A stretch of DNA of 10,881 nt from SIAJ01 sp036266155 (lineage in GTDB: Bacteria; Planctomycetota; Planctomycetia; Gemmatales; Gemmataceae): positions 1-10,881 of the forward strand of contig DATANR010000056.1 in the NCBI GenBank assembly GCA_036266155.1. The letters run 5' to 3'. This document shows positions 1-7,938 of this stretch, piece after piece; within the stretch, counting starts at the first letter, position 1, and each line of letters starts with the position of its first letter. The translations under genes were made by a program, and so were the position numbers. The notes under the pieces were generated by a model that searched no databases, had not been told where the DNA came from, and was given only the letters and a program-made list of their open reading frames with translations.

Positions 1-318
1 CAGGTTGCCGGCCCAACGCTCTTCGATCTCGGAGCCGGCGCTGACACCGTCAACATGGAGCGAACCAGCAGCAATTCCGCCGGGCCATTGCCCGGCACGA
101 CGACGTTCGGCAACACGCTGACCGTCAAGGGCGGCGACGGCGACGACGGGGTGTTCATCACCGAGGACAATTCGACATCCCTGCAAGTTCAGTTCGGCGG
201 CAAGGTCGTCCTGTATGGCGGCAACGGCATGGACACGCTGAGCGTCAAGAACGGCGCTCAATTCGAATCGACCGGCAACGTCGACGATTTCGAAATCAGC
301 AACACTTTGCTGCCGTAA
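1..318 (+). CDS. C-terminal part of a secreted protein with RTX-like glycine/aspartate motifs (5' end outside window)
   Basis: The frame is open from base 1 and stops with TAA at 316-318, so this is the last 105 residues of a longer protein. An internal ATG at 55 lies in the same frame but is unlikely to be the true start. Three spaced segments match the calcium-binding nonapeptide GGxGxDxLx: one beginning LGAGADTV, one GGDGDDGVF and one GGNGMDTLS. Alternating hydrophobic stretches between them suggest a beta-solenoid or beta-roll. In the RTX family such motifs bind calcium in large extracellular proteins; with only three dispersed copies, binding here is plausible but unproven. The chain ends soon after the last motif, so no C-terminal anchor or sorting domain is visible. 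The overall function cannot be judged without the upstream part. Confidence 0.7.
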   Translation, partial: QVAGPTLFDLGAGADTVNMERTSSNSAGPLPGTTTFGNTLTVKGGDGDDGVFITEDNSTSLQVQFGGKVVLYGGNGMDTLSVKNGAQFESTGNVDDFEISNTLLP

Positions 319-353
319 GTAAGCACGTTGAACTCTGGCCCTGTCCCTCAATT

Positions 354-452
354 GTGGCCCTCTCGCTCCGCGAGAGGATTGCAAGGTCGGCCCTGAAGTA
401 ACGCAACGTACGGAGCCAGCGTTGCAATCCTCTCGCGGAGCGAGAGGGCCAC
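354..452. repeat. Nested palindrome: 31-bp perfect inverted repeat with a hairpin in each arm (REP/BIME-like)
   Basis: Bases 354-384 are the exact reverse complement of 422-452, separated by 37 bases. Each arm also folds alone: cctctcgc/gcgagagg pairs around a 3-base loop at 359-377 and again at 429-447. The arrangement of two inverted hairpin units resembles BIMEs built from REP sequences. It lies between two plus-strand genes, after the stop at 318 and before the start at 537. There is no T-run after the stem, so a classical intrinsic terminator is unlikely, although the structure could still protect or attenuate a transcript. The repeat family cannot be named from one copy. Confidence 0.85.
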
Positions 453-536
453 GTTTGAGCTACAACGGTCCATTCGCACCGAGATAACCTTTCTCCGCCG
501 TCCCATGTCGGTAATCAATTCCATTGAGCATTCATC

Positions 537-1091
537 ATGGCCAAGAAACTCGATCACATTCTCGTCGTTGATCTCGAAGCGACCTGCTGGGACGGCAGCC
601 CGCCGGCCGGCGAAGTCAGCGAGATCATCGAGATTGGCATCTGTCCGCTGGAGTTGTCGACAGGCCGGCGGCTCGGGAAGCGCTCAATCCTCATCAAGCC
701 AAAGCGCTCGCAAGTGAGTGCCTTCTGCACGCAACTGACAACTCTGACGCCGCAGCAAGTGGACGCGGGCATCACGTTCACCGAAGCATGCGAGATCCTA
801 CGCAAGGAGTACCAATCACGCGACCGCGTCTGGGCCAGCTTCGGCGATTACGATCGCGCGATGTTTCAGAAACAGTGCGAGGCGACCGGCGTGACATATC
901 CCTTTGGCCCGCGGCATTTGAACGTGAAGACGCTCTTCGCCATTGCTCGCGGACTGCCGACTGAGATGGGCATGAGCGAAGCGCTCGGCTTGATGGGTGT
1001 GCCGCTGGAAGGGACGCATCATCGGGGCGACGATGATGCGTGGAATATCGCGGGGATATTGGCGGAGTTGGTCAAAAAGCTACGAACGTAA
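537..1091 (+). CDS. DEDDh-type 3'-5' exonuclease, ERI-1/KapD-like
   Basis: This 184-residue protein is a single RNase T/DnaQ-fold exonuclease domain. Exo I is VDLEATCW with D12 and E14. Exo II is SFGDYDRAMF with D106 as the likely metal ligand. Exo III is HHRGDDDAWNIA, giving the H-x3-D pair H162/D166. The TCW after the first acidic pair and the HRGDDDA block are typical of the ERI-1-like subgroup rather than DNA polymerase III epsilon. Such enzymes remove 3' nucleotides from RNA or DNA with two metal ions; the substrate here is unknown. All four acidic ligands and the general-base histidine are present, so it should be active. The start at 537 is chosen because MAKKLDHILVVD begins right at the first strand of the fold. 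No strong Shine-Dalgarno precedes it. Confidence 0.88.
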   Translation: MAKKLDHILVVDLEATCWDGSPPAGEVSEIIEIGICPLELSTGRRLGKRSILIKPKRSQVSAFCTQLTTLTPQQVDAGITFTEACEILRKEYQSRDRVWASFGDYDRAMFQKQCEATGVTYPFGPRHLNVKTLFAIARGLPTEMGMSEALGLMGVPLEGTHHRGDDDAWNIAGILAELVKKLRT

Positions 1092-1192
1092 CGCCGTTGA
1101 GCATGTCGAGAAAATGTCAAGAGATGGTTGAGAAACGCAACGGCTGACACCCCTGGTCTCACGGCAGATTACACAATCGCTAGGATGCTATC

Positions 1193-1372
1193 ATGGGCGT
1201 CGTTTTCCTATCAATTGCCGCACTCCTGATCGTCGTGATCTATTTCGTGTCCCAAAAGCGCCGTGGCGATGCCACGTGGGAACGCTACCGTGAGCGCCAT
1301 CGGAAACGCCAGGAGCGCGTCGTCAAGGACGAACCGATTGATCCGAACTTTCAGTTTGATCAAAAAGAATGA
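1193..1372 (+). CDS. Small single-pass membrane protein, 59 residues
   Basis: ATG at 1193 opens a 59-codon frame ending with TGA at 1370-1372. Residues 2-19 (GVVFLSIAALLIVVIYFV) form one hydrophobic helix. It is followed by a strongly basic stretch (QKRRGD, then RYRERHRKRQ) and an acidic tail, which suggests N-out, C-in topology with a cytoplasmic charged domain. AGGA at 1182-1185 is well spaced as a ribosome binding site. It starts 101 bases after the exonuclease and ends 7 bases before the stop of the convergent oxidoreductase, so it fills the gap neatly. I do not recognise a family. The hydrophobic/charged organisation and the binding site support it as a real gene, but the short length keeps certainty moderate. 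Confidence 0.6.
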   Translation: MGVVFLSIAALLIVVIYFVSQKRRGDATWERYRERHRKRQERVVKDEPIDPNFQFDQKE

Positions 1373-1379
1373 CGGACGC

Positions 1380-2714
<1,335 letters not shown>

Positions 2715-2721
2715 GGAGAGG

Positions 2722-2725
2722 CTCC
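2722..2725 (-). promoter_or_regulatory. Ribosome binding site of the oxidoreductase
   Basis: Minus-strand GGAG lies 7 bases before the ATG at 2714. It supports that start over the in-frame ATG at 2756. Confidence 0.6.
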
Positions 2726-2759
2726 GGGGTAGGTGAGGGTAACGATAGCCGATCACAAC

Positions 2760-2782
2760 GATGAAGGAAACCGGCCTTCATC
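2760..2782. promoter_or_regulatory. 8-bp perfect inverted repeat in the divergent intergenic region
   Basis: gatgaagg (2760-2767) and ccttcatc (2775-2782) are exact reverse complements with a 7-base spacer. They lie between the oxidoreductase start (2714) and the kinase start (2922). A second short palindrome, acaattgt, sits at 2802-2809. Either could be an operator or part of a leader hairpin for one of the divergent genes. No clear -35/-10 pair is evident, and I cannot assign a regulator. Confidence 0.35.
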
Positions 2783-2921
2783 CTTCAACAGCCATGGAAC
2801 AACAATTGTGGGCCGCACGCGAATCGGCTTGGTAAAGCTCACCCGGAATTCACTTGTCAGTCGCCATGCCGCGCGTGACGATAGGGGTCTACAAGTCTTG
2901 CGTCAGACCGACCGGCCACTC

Positions 2922-5351
2922 ATGGCCCCGCCAACCACTGCCACCGACTTCCGCATGCTCATTGAGCAGAGCGGCCTGCTGTCGGTCGAGCAACTGGCAC
3001 CCTACTTCACTGAGAACGCCGACCCGGAAGCCATTGCCGAACACCTGGTCGCCGACCGGATGCTCACGCAATTCCAATGTCGCCAACTGCAAAAAGGACG
3101 CGCCGACGGGTTCTTCCTTACCGACAAGTACAAGATCCTCGACCTGATCGGCTCCGGCGGGATGGGCAAGGTGTATCTCTGCGAGCACCTGATTCTCCAT
3201 CGACTCGTCGCGATCAAGCTACTTCAGCCGCCGACCGGTCCGGGGTCCGAGGCGGCCCGGTCATACGAGCGCTTCTATCGCGAAGCACGAGCCGTCGCGG
3301 CATTGAACGACCCCAATATCATCCGCGTCTTCGACGTCGATCGCGTCGGGCCGAACCCGTTCATGGTGATGGAGTTCGCCGACGGGACCAATATGCATGA
3401 GGTGATCAGCGAGAACGGGCCGCTGTCACCCGTGCGCGCCGCCGAGTACATACGGCAGGCGGCGCTGGGCCTCCAACACGCTAATGAGGTCGGGCTGGTT
3501 CATCGCGATATCAAGCCTGGCAACTTGATCCTGACGCGCAGCGGGGTCGTCAAGGTGCTCGATCTGGGGCTGGCGCGCTTCACGCAAGATCCGGTGCGCA
3601 ACCAGGGGATCACCGACCGGTACGACAAGCACATCGTCATCGGCACAGTCGACTTCATGGCGCCGGAACAGGCGTTCGAAACATCCGCCGTCGACATCCG
3701 CTCGGATATTTACGGGCTCGGCTGCACGCTGTACTTTCTGTTGACCGGCCGTGTGCCGTTCCCGGACCGATCGATCCCCGAGAAGATGTACGCCCACAAG
3801 ACGCGAGCGCCGGCGCCGGTCAGCGAGTTGGTTCCGCGTGTGCCGGCCGACTTGATGGAAGTGCTTGACAAGATGATGGCGAAGGAGCCGGCGGACCGCC
3901 ATCAGACGCCGGCGGAAGTCGTGCAGGCATTGGCGCCCCTCGTGACCGATGGCGTCGCACCGCCGCCCGTGCATGAGATGCCGGCCCAGACGTTTGCGTG
4001 CTATCAGCTCGGCCTGTCACCGGCGCCAGGGCCAACGTCGGCGGCAATGGCGCCGACGCCCAACCCGCTAGCGACTTCCGATACCGATCGAACTCCCAAG
4101 CCCGGCGCCTGGGACCTGCCGGGGTACAACACGCCGCAGCCGCGACCGGCGCCAGCGGACACCGGGGCAGACCCGTCGATCCTGCTCGCCACCCCGCCAC
4201 CCACCTCCGGCGGCACGCGTCTGCGATCGGCACGCCGTTTCCGCCGGCTGGTGCGCCTGGGCGAGTTGGTGTTGTTCGTGTTGGCGGCCGGCGGCGTCGG
4301 TTGGTTGGCGTCGCGCGAATGGATGCACGCTCCGCGCACGAATGTGGCCCAGCCCGTCGCGCCGATTACCGTGGCGCCGAAAGAGGCCCCACCGCAAGCA
4401 TTCGCGGGCCGCGTGCTGGCCGTGGGCGGCGTCACCTTTGCCGATCCGGTTCTCCAGCGCTGGTCGGGCGTGTACGAAAAGACGCACGACGTTCGTCTCG
4501 ACTATCAACCCGTGGGCCAGGAGAAGGGCGTCGACCGCATGCTCGACGGCCTCTATCCGTTTGCCTGCGCCGTGATCCCGCTGGACAACGCGCGGCTGGG
4601 CCAGGCACGCGGCGATGTGTTCCACATTCCGCTCGCGTTAGGTACGGTGGCAGTCGCCTACAACCTGGCGGAAGTGAAAGGAGATTTGCAATTCACCGGC
4701 GCGGTCCTCGCCGAAATCTACCTGGGCAACATCAAGCGTTGGAACGACCAGAAGCTACAGGCATGTAATCCGACCGTGACGTTGCCGGACTTGCCGATCA
4801 ACGTCATCTACCATGGCGAACCGAATGGAACGACGGAGCTATGGAATTCGTTCCTGAGCAAGACCAATCGAGCGTGGGCCGACAAGCCCGCGACGCCCGT
4901 CTGGCCGGTCGGCGAAGGGGCCAAGGCGAACGCCGGCACCGCCGCGCGGATCAGTCGGACGCCGGGATCGATCGGCTACCTCGAGTTGAGCTTCGCCTTA
5001 TCCAGCAGCCTGAAGGTGGGCCACATCCAGAATCACGTACGTTACGTTCGTCCGAGTTCCGCGAGTGCGGCCGCGGCGTTGAACCAAGTCGTCGGATCGA
5101 TCCCCGCGGACCTTCGCTACTCGTTGATCGACATACCCGGCGACGACGCCTACCCGATCACCGGTACGGTCTGGGCGATTCTCTACGCGGATCAAACGCA
5201 ATCGCCGGCCGCCAAGGACATGCTCGCGTTCCTGCGCTGGGCAATTCACGACGGGCAGAGCTATGTCACGGAGCTGCAATTCGGCCGCTTGCCGCCCGAA
5301 TTGGTCCAGCGCATCGACGATCGGCTGGATGAACTGCGAATTCCCAGGTGA
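2922..5351 (+). CDS. Membrane receptor-like Ser/Thr protein kinase fused to an extracytoplasmic PstS-like domain
   Basis: From the ATG at 2922 this is an 809-residue protein. Residues 8-60 form a small helical domain (LLSVEQL, LVADRMLTQFQ) that often precedes planctomycete kinases and supports this start over the GTG at 2733. The Hanks-type kinase spans about 70-340: GSGGMG 77-82, VAIK lysine K99, HRDIKPGN 194-201, DLG 214-216 in place of DFG, and APE 247-249. All core catalytic residues are present. A proline/alanine-rich linker (360-430) and basic RRFRRLVR precede one membrane helix at about 447-464. Residues 495-805 align end to end with PstS: GGVTFADPVLQRW, YNLAEVKG, YLGNIKRWND, NGTTELW, GSIGYLELS and DAYPITGT. 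The inferred role is ligand sensing outside coupled to phosphorylation inside. Several PstS phosphate ligands are substituted, so the ligand may not be phosphate. Confidence 0.9.
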   Translation: MAPPTTATDFRMLIEQSGLLSVEQLAPYFTENADPEAIAEHLVADRMLTQFQCRQLQKGRADGFFLTDKYKILDLIGSGGMGKVYLCEHLILHRLVAIKLLQPPTGPGSEAARSYERFYREARAVAALNDPNIIRVFDVDRVGPNPFMVMEFADGTNMHEVISENGPLSPVRAAEYIRQAALGLQHANEVGLVHRDIKPGNLILTRSGVVKVLDLGLARFTQDPVRNQGITDRYDKHIVIGTVDFMAPEQAFETSAVDIRSDIYGLGCTLYFLLTGRVPFPDRSIPEKMYAHKTRAPAPVSELVPRVPADLMEVLDKMMAKEPADRHQTPAEVVQALAPLVTDGVAPPPVHEMPAQTFACYQLGLSPAPGPTSAAMAPTPNPLATSDTDRTPKPGAWDLPGYNTPQPRPAPADTGADPSILLATPPPTSGGTRLRSARRFRRLVRLGELVLFVLAAGGVGWLASREWMHAPRTNVAQPVAPITVAPKEAPPQAFAGRVLAVGGVTFADPVLQRWSGVYEKTHDVRLDYQPVGQEKGVDRMLDGLYPFACAVIPLDNARLGQARGDVFHIPLALGTVAVAYNLAEVKGDLQFTGAVLAEIYLGNIKRWNDQKLQACNPTVTLPDLPINVIYHGEPNGTTELWNSFLSKTNRAWADKPATPVWPVGEGAKANAGTAARISRTPGSIGYLELSFALSSSLKVGHIQNHVRYVRPSSASAAAALNQVVGSIPADLRYSLIDIPGDDAYPITGTVWAILYADQTQSPAAKDMLAFLRWAIHDGQSYVTELQFGRLPPELVQRIDDRLDELRIPR

Positions 5352-5416
5352 CAGACGCTCTTCCATCAGTTAGACTCCAACCATACCTCTCTCGTTCTCA
5401 TCACTCTTTCCTTTTT

Positions 5417-5423
5417 GGGAGGA
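5417..5423 (+). promoter_or_regulatory. Strong ribosome binding site of the DUF1559 gene
   Basis: GGGAGGA lies 5 bases before the ATG at 5429. It fixes that start rather than the in-frame ATG at 5348, which overlaps the end of the kinase gene. Confidence 0.75.
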
Positions 5424-5428
5424 ATCCC

Positions 5429-6349
5429 ATGTCGCGCACTCGCAAGGGTTTTACCCTGATTGAGCTGCTGGTCGTCATCGCGATTATCGCGATCCTCATC
5501 GGTCTCTTGTTGCCAGCGGTCCAAAAAATCCGCGAGGCGGCCAATCGGATGAAATGCTCGAACAACCTCAAGCAAATCGGCCTAGCCACGCACAACATTC
5601 ACGACACTAATGGGCGTTTGCCGCCGCTGTCGGCCCCGTGCGCGGACCCCAGTGTCAGTGGATGTTTCACCCCGGCCAGTGAGCCTTGGGGCGCTCATAT
5701 TTACACGCTGTTTGCGTTCTTGCTCCCCTATGTTGAGCAGGACAACGTCTTCAAATCGATGACGACGAGCGGCTACGCGGGCGGCCAATACATGCGCGTC
5801 GTGCCGACCTACTTGTGCCCGACCGACCCGTCGATCTCGCGCGGCATGAACCTGACCACCAACGGCGGCGCGAACAATTGGGCCGCCAGCTGTTATGGCG
5901 GCAACAACTACGTGTTCGGCGATCCGATCAACCAGAGCACGCGCGGCTATGGCAGCATTCCCACCGTCGTGCCGGATGGTCTGTCGAACACGGTCTTCTT
6001 CGCCGAGATGTACGGCACGTGCGGCATCAGCGGCGGCAATGTGAATGCGAGCACGACCTTCGGAAGTCTGTGGGCCGACGCCAACAGCGTCTGGCGCGCG
6101 GGCTATAACCTGGGTTCCGGCAAGGGCGGCTTTGGTTTGCAATCTTATCCGGCCTCGCCGATGTTCCAGATGCAGCCGATCCCGTACGTCACCTGCGATT
6201 ATCAGCGACCGCAGGCGAACCACCCACTTGGTATGAACGTGTGCATGGGCGACGGCAGCGTGCGCTTCGTGCGCGGCACCGTCAGCGCGGCGACCTGGGC
6301 AGCGGCGAATGATCCACGCGATGGCGTTGTCCTCGGGAGCGACTGGTAA
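5429..6349 (+). CDS. DUF1559 pseudopilin-like protein with type IV prepilin signal
   Basis: The 306-residue protein begins with a class III prepilin signal: basic MSRTRK, then G7-F8-TLIE with E12. G7/F8 is the expected prepilin peptidase site. A long hydrophobic helix follows (to about residue 27) and leads into PAVQKIREAANRMKCSNNLKQI, a stretch highly characteristic of planctomycete DUF1559 proteins. Near the C-terminus is the family hallmark of a histidine (H265) followed about ten residues later by DGSVRF (275-280). These proteins are inserted in the membrane as pseudopilins and are hugely expanded in planctomycetes; their function is unknown. It starts 77 bases after the kinase stop and is followed one base later by a lipoprotein gene, so those two are probably co-translated. 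Length is normal and no key motif is missing. Confidence 0.93.
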   Translation: MSRTRKGFTLIELLVVIAIIAILIGLLLPAVQKIREAANRMKCSNNLKQIGLATHNIHDTNGRLPPLSAPCADPSVSGCFTPASEPWGAHIYTLFAFLLPYVEQDNVFKSMTTSGYAGGQYMRVVPTYLCPTDPSISRGMNLTTNGGANNWAASCYGGNNYVFGDPINQSTRGYGSIPTVVPDGLSNTVFFAEMYGTCGISGGNVNASTTFGSLWADANSVWRAGYNLGSGKGGFGLQSYPASPMFQMQPIPYVTCDYQRPQANHPLGMNVCMGDGSVRFVRGTVSAATWAAANDPRDGVVLGSDW

Positions 6350-6350
6350 C

Positions 6351-6749
6351 ATGCGTATCCGCATCGTCGGCATGGTGCTGGGCCTGGCGGCTCTGACGAG
6401 CTGCCAGGACGGCAAGCCTAAAGGCGACCTTCCACCTCTGCATCCCGTCAAAGGCAAGGTCCTGCAAAACGGTCAACCCGTCTCCGGCGGCGGCGTGCAG
6501 TTTCGTACCGACCCGGAGACCGCCGACCTGGTGATTTCCGCCGAGGTCACGTCCGACGGCACGTTCGAGTTGCAAACGGTTCACACGATCTCGTCGAAAG
6601 TCGGCAAGGGCGCGCCTGCGGGCACTTACAAAGTGACGTACCAACCGCCCCTGTCGGCCAACGCTGCCCCGATGCCGGTGACGCCAAAACAAACGCAGAC
6701 GATCCAGGCGGGGAGCAATGATTTGACCGTGGAGGTAGGGAAGAAGTAG
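6351..6749 (+). CDS. Small lipoprotein with transthyretin/carboxypeptidase-regulatory-like beta domain
   Basis: From ATG 6351 the protein has 132 residues. It opens with a lipoprotein signal: basic MRIRI, a hydrophobic core, and lipobox LTSC with C18. The mature part (HPVKGKVLQNGQPVSGGGVQF, then TSDGTFEL and GAPAGTYKVTYQPP) has the repeating pattern of small beta-sandwich domains of the transthyretin or carboxypeptidase-regulatory type. This kind of protein commonly accompanies DUF1559 genes in planctomycetes. The start codon lies one base after the DUF1559 stop, so translational coupling is likely. An in-frame ATG at 6309 would add 14 residues in front of the signal peptide and overlap the upstream gene; 6351 is preferred because it gives a proper signal. 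The biochemical role is unknown; it may be a surface partner of the pseudopilin. Confidence 0.82.
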   Translation: MRIRIVGMVLGLAALTSCQDGKPKGDLPPLHPVKGKVLQNGQPVSGGGVQFRTDPETADLVISAEVTSDGTFELQTVHTISSKVGKGAPAGTYKVTYQPPLSANAAPMPVTPKQTQTIQAGSNDLTVEVGKK

Positions 6750-6783
6750 TTGGGTCAAGAGTCGGAGCGGGGAAGCCGGTAAA

Positions 6784-6818
6784 CTGACTTCTGACCTCTG
6801 AATTCTGACTTCTGGAAT
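6784..6818 (+). repeat. Heptanucleotide tandem repeat (about five units of ctgactt) reaching the next start codon
   Basis: Consecutive heptamers read ctgactt, ctgacct, ctgaatt, ctgactt and ctggaat. The last overlaps the ATG of the cysteine desulfurase at 6817. Three of the five units differ from the consensus by no more than one base, so the tract is degenerate but clear. It resembles short tandemly repeated heptamers known from cyanobacteria. It replaces the usual Shine-Dalgarno position, so copy number might affect translation. Confidence 0.75.
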
Positions 6819-7938
6819 GCTCTACCTCGACCACGCCGCGACGACGCCAATGCTCCCGGAGGTCTGGGAGGCGATGCGGCCGTTCGCGGCGGAGAACTTT
6901 GGCAATCCGGCGAGCGCTCACACGGCTGGTCGCAAGGCGCGGCAAGCGCTCGAGGATGCCCGCGAGCGCATCGCCAATTGTCTAGGCGCTTCGCCCGACG
7001 AGGTGATTTTCACCAGCGGCGCGACGGAGGCGAACAACCTCGCCCTCTTCGGTCTCGCCGGTTCGCCGCCGGGACACATCCTTGCCAGCCCGATTGAACA
7101 TCCGTGCGTGATGGAACCGCTGCGGCAACTCGCGGCGCGTGGGTTCGATGTTGAATATCTACCTGTAGACGTGAACGGCATCGTATCCGTCGATAAGTTC
7201 CGCGAATGTTTCCGCTCCGACACGCGGCTCGCAACGGTGATGCTGGTCAACCACGAGACGGGGGCGGTGCAGCCGATCCAAGGATTCAATACTCAGTACT
7301 CCATACTGCACACCGACGCCGCGCAGGCCGTCGGTAAGCTGCCAGTCTCGTTCCACGACCTCAACGTGACGAGCCTGAGTCTCAGCGCTCACAAGTTCGG
7401 CGGGCCGAAGGGTGTCGGCGCGCTAGTGCTTCACAAAGGATCGAAGCTCGCGCCACAGCTCTTCGGCGGCCACCAGCAGCATGGCCAGCGACCGGGCACG
7501 GAGCCGGTCGCGCTCGCCGTCGGCATGGCCGCCGCCCTGGAGATCGCCACGGCTTGCCTGAATGACTCGACCGAGACGATGTGCCGCCTGCGCGATCAAT
7601 TCTTGAATCACCTAAGAACCGCGTGCCCGCCGGTCGTGGTGAACTCGCCAGCCCACGGATCGCCCTACATCGTGAACGTCTCGTTCCCCGGCTGCCGGGC
7701 CGACTTGCTCCTGATGAAGCTCGATCTGGCCGGCATTGCCTGCTCAACCGGCTCGGCCTGTTCGAGCGGCTCGCTCCTGCCGTCGCCGGTGTTGCAAGCG
7801 ATGGAGGTGCCCGACGACGTGCTGCGCTCGGCGATGAGATTCAGCTTCGGGCCGGGTACGACGACAGAATTGATGAACGAGGCGGCGCGGCGAATTGCGG
7901 ATTGCGTGAAGCGGCTGCGGCCAGTTAGCGCTTCTTGA
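6817..7938 (+). CDS. Cysteine desulfurase, IscS/NifS class (PLP-dependent)
   Basis: This 373-residue fold-type I aminotransferase releases sulfur from L-cysteine as an enzyme-bound persulfide. Diagnostic blocks are YLDHAATTP (3-11), SGATEANN (67-74), IEHPCV with the PLP-stacking H95, HTDAAQAVGK (165-174), LSAHKFGGPKG with the Schiff-base lysine K193, RPGTEP (225-230), and STGSACSSGS with the catalytic cysteine C315. The product probably supplies Fe-S cluster assembly, tRNA thiolation or cofactor synthesis; no scaffold or thiolation gene is adjacent, so the pathway is not fixed. No ordinary ribosome binding site is seen, because heptamer repeats occupy that position. Residues 156-165 are encoded by a second heptamer tract and replace a longer helix seen in E. 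coli IscS. It converges on the small minus-strand gene below. Confidence 0.95.
   Translation: MLYLDHAATTPMLPEVWEAMRPFAAENFGNPASAHTAGRKARQALEDARERIANCLGASPDEVIFTSGATEANNLALFGLAGSPPGHILASPIEHPCVMEPLRQLAARGFDVEYLPVDVNGIVSVDKFRECFRSDTRLATVMLVNHETGAVQPIQGFNTQYSILHTDAAQAVGKLPVSFHDLNVTSLSLSAHKFGGPKGVGALVLHKGSKLAPQLFGGHQQHGQRPGTEPVALAVGMAAALEIATACLNDSTETMCRLRDQFLNHLRTACPPVVVNSPAHGSPYIVNVSFPGCRADLLLMKLDLAGIACSTGSACSSGSLLPSPVLQAMEVPDDVLRSAMRFSFGPGTTTELMNEAARRIADCVKRLRPVSAS
7284..7311 (+). repeat. In-frame heptanucleotide repeat tract inside the cysteine desulfurase gene
   Basis: Four consecutive heptamers (attcaat, actcagt, actccat, actgcac) encode residues 156-165 of the desulfurase (GFNTQYSILH). The tract is degenerate, but its period of seven is clear and its base use differs from the GC-rich surroundings. 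Because 28 is not a multiple of three, the frame could be kept only by extra compensating bases or by a replacement of unequal length. Confidence 0.55.

Noticed and set aside
354..452. CRISPR or intrinsic terminator
   Set aside because: There are only two arms, inverted and not direct, with no spacer series, and no T-run follows the stem.
348..557. Minus-strand frame of 69 codons across the palindrome
   Set aside because: Most of its sequence is the inverted repeat itself; there is no domain or ribosome binding site.
2733..2921. Longer N-terminus of the kinase from the GTG at 2733
   Set aside because: The added 63 residues look like noncoding translation, and the planctomycete kinase N-terminal domain begins right after the ATG at 2922.
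2757..2921. Pho box controlling the PstS-kinase gene
   Set aside because: No repeats resembling the CTGTCAT-type Pho box were seen in the upstream region.
5582..6457. Minus-strand open frame of 291 codons
   Set aside because: It overlaps the DUF1559 gene, whose prepilin signal and C-terminal DG motif are unambiguous.
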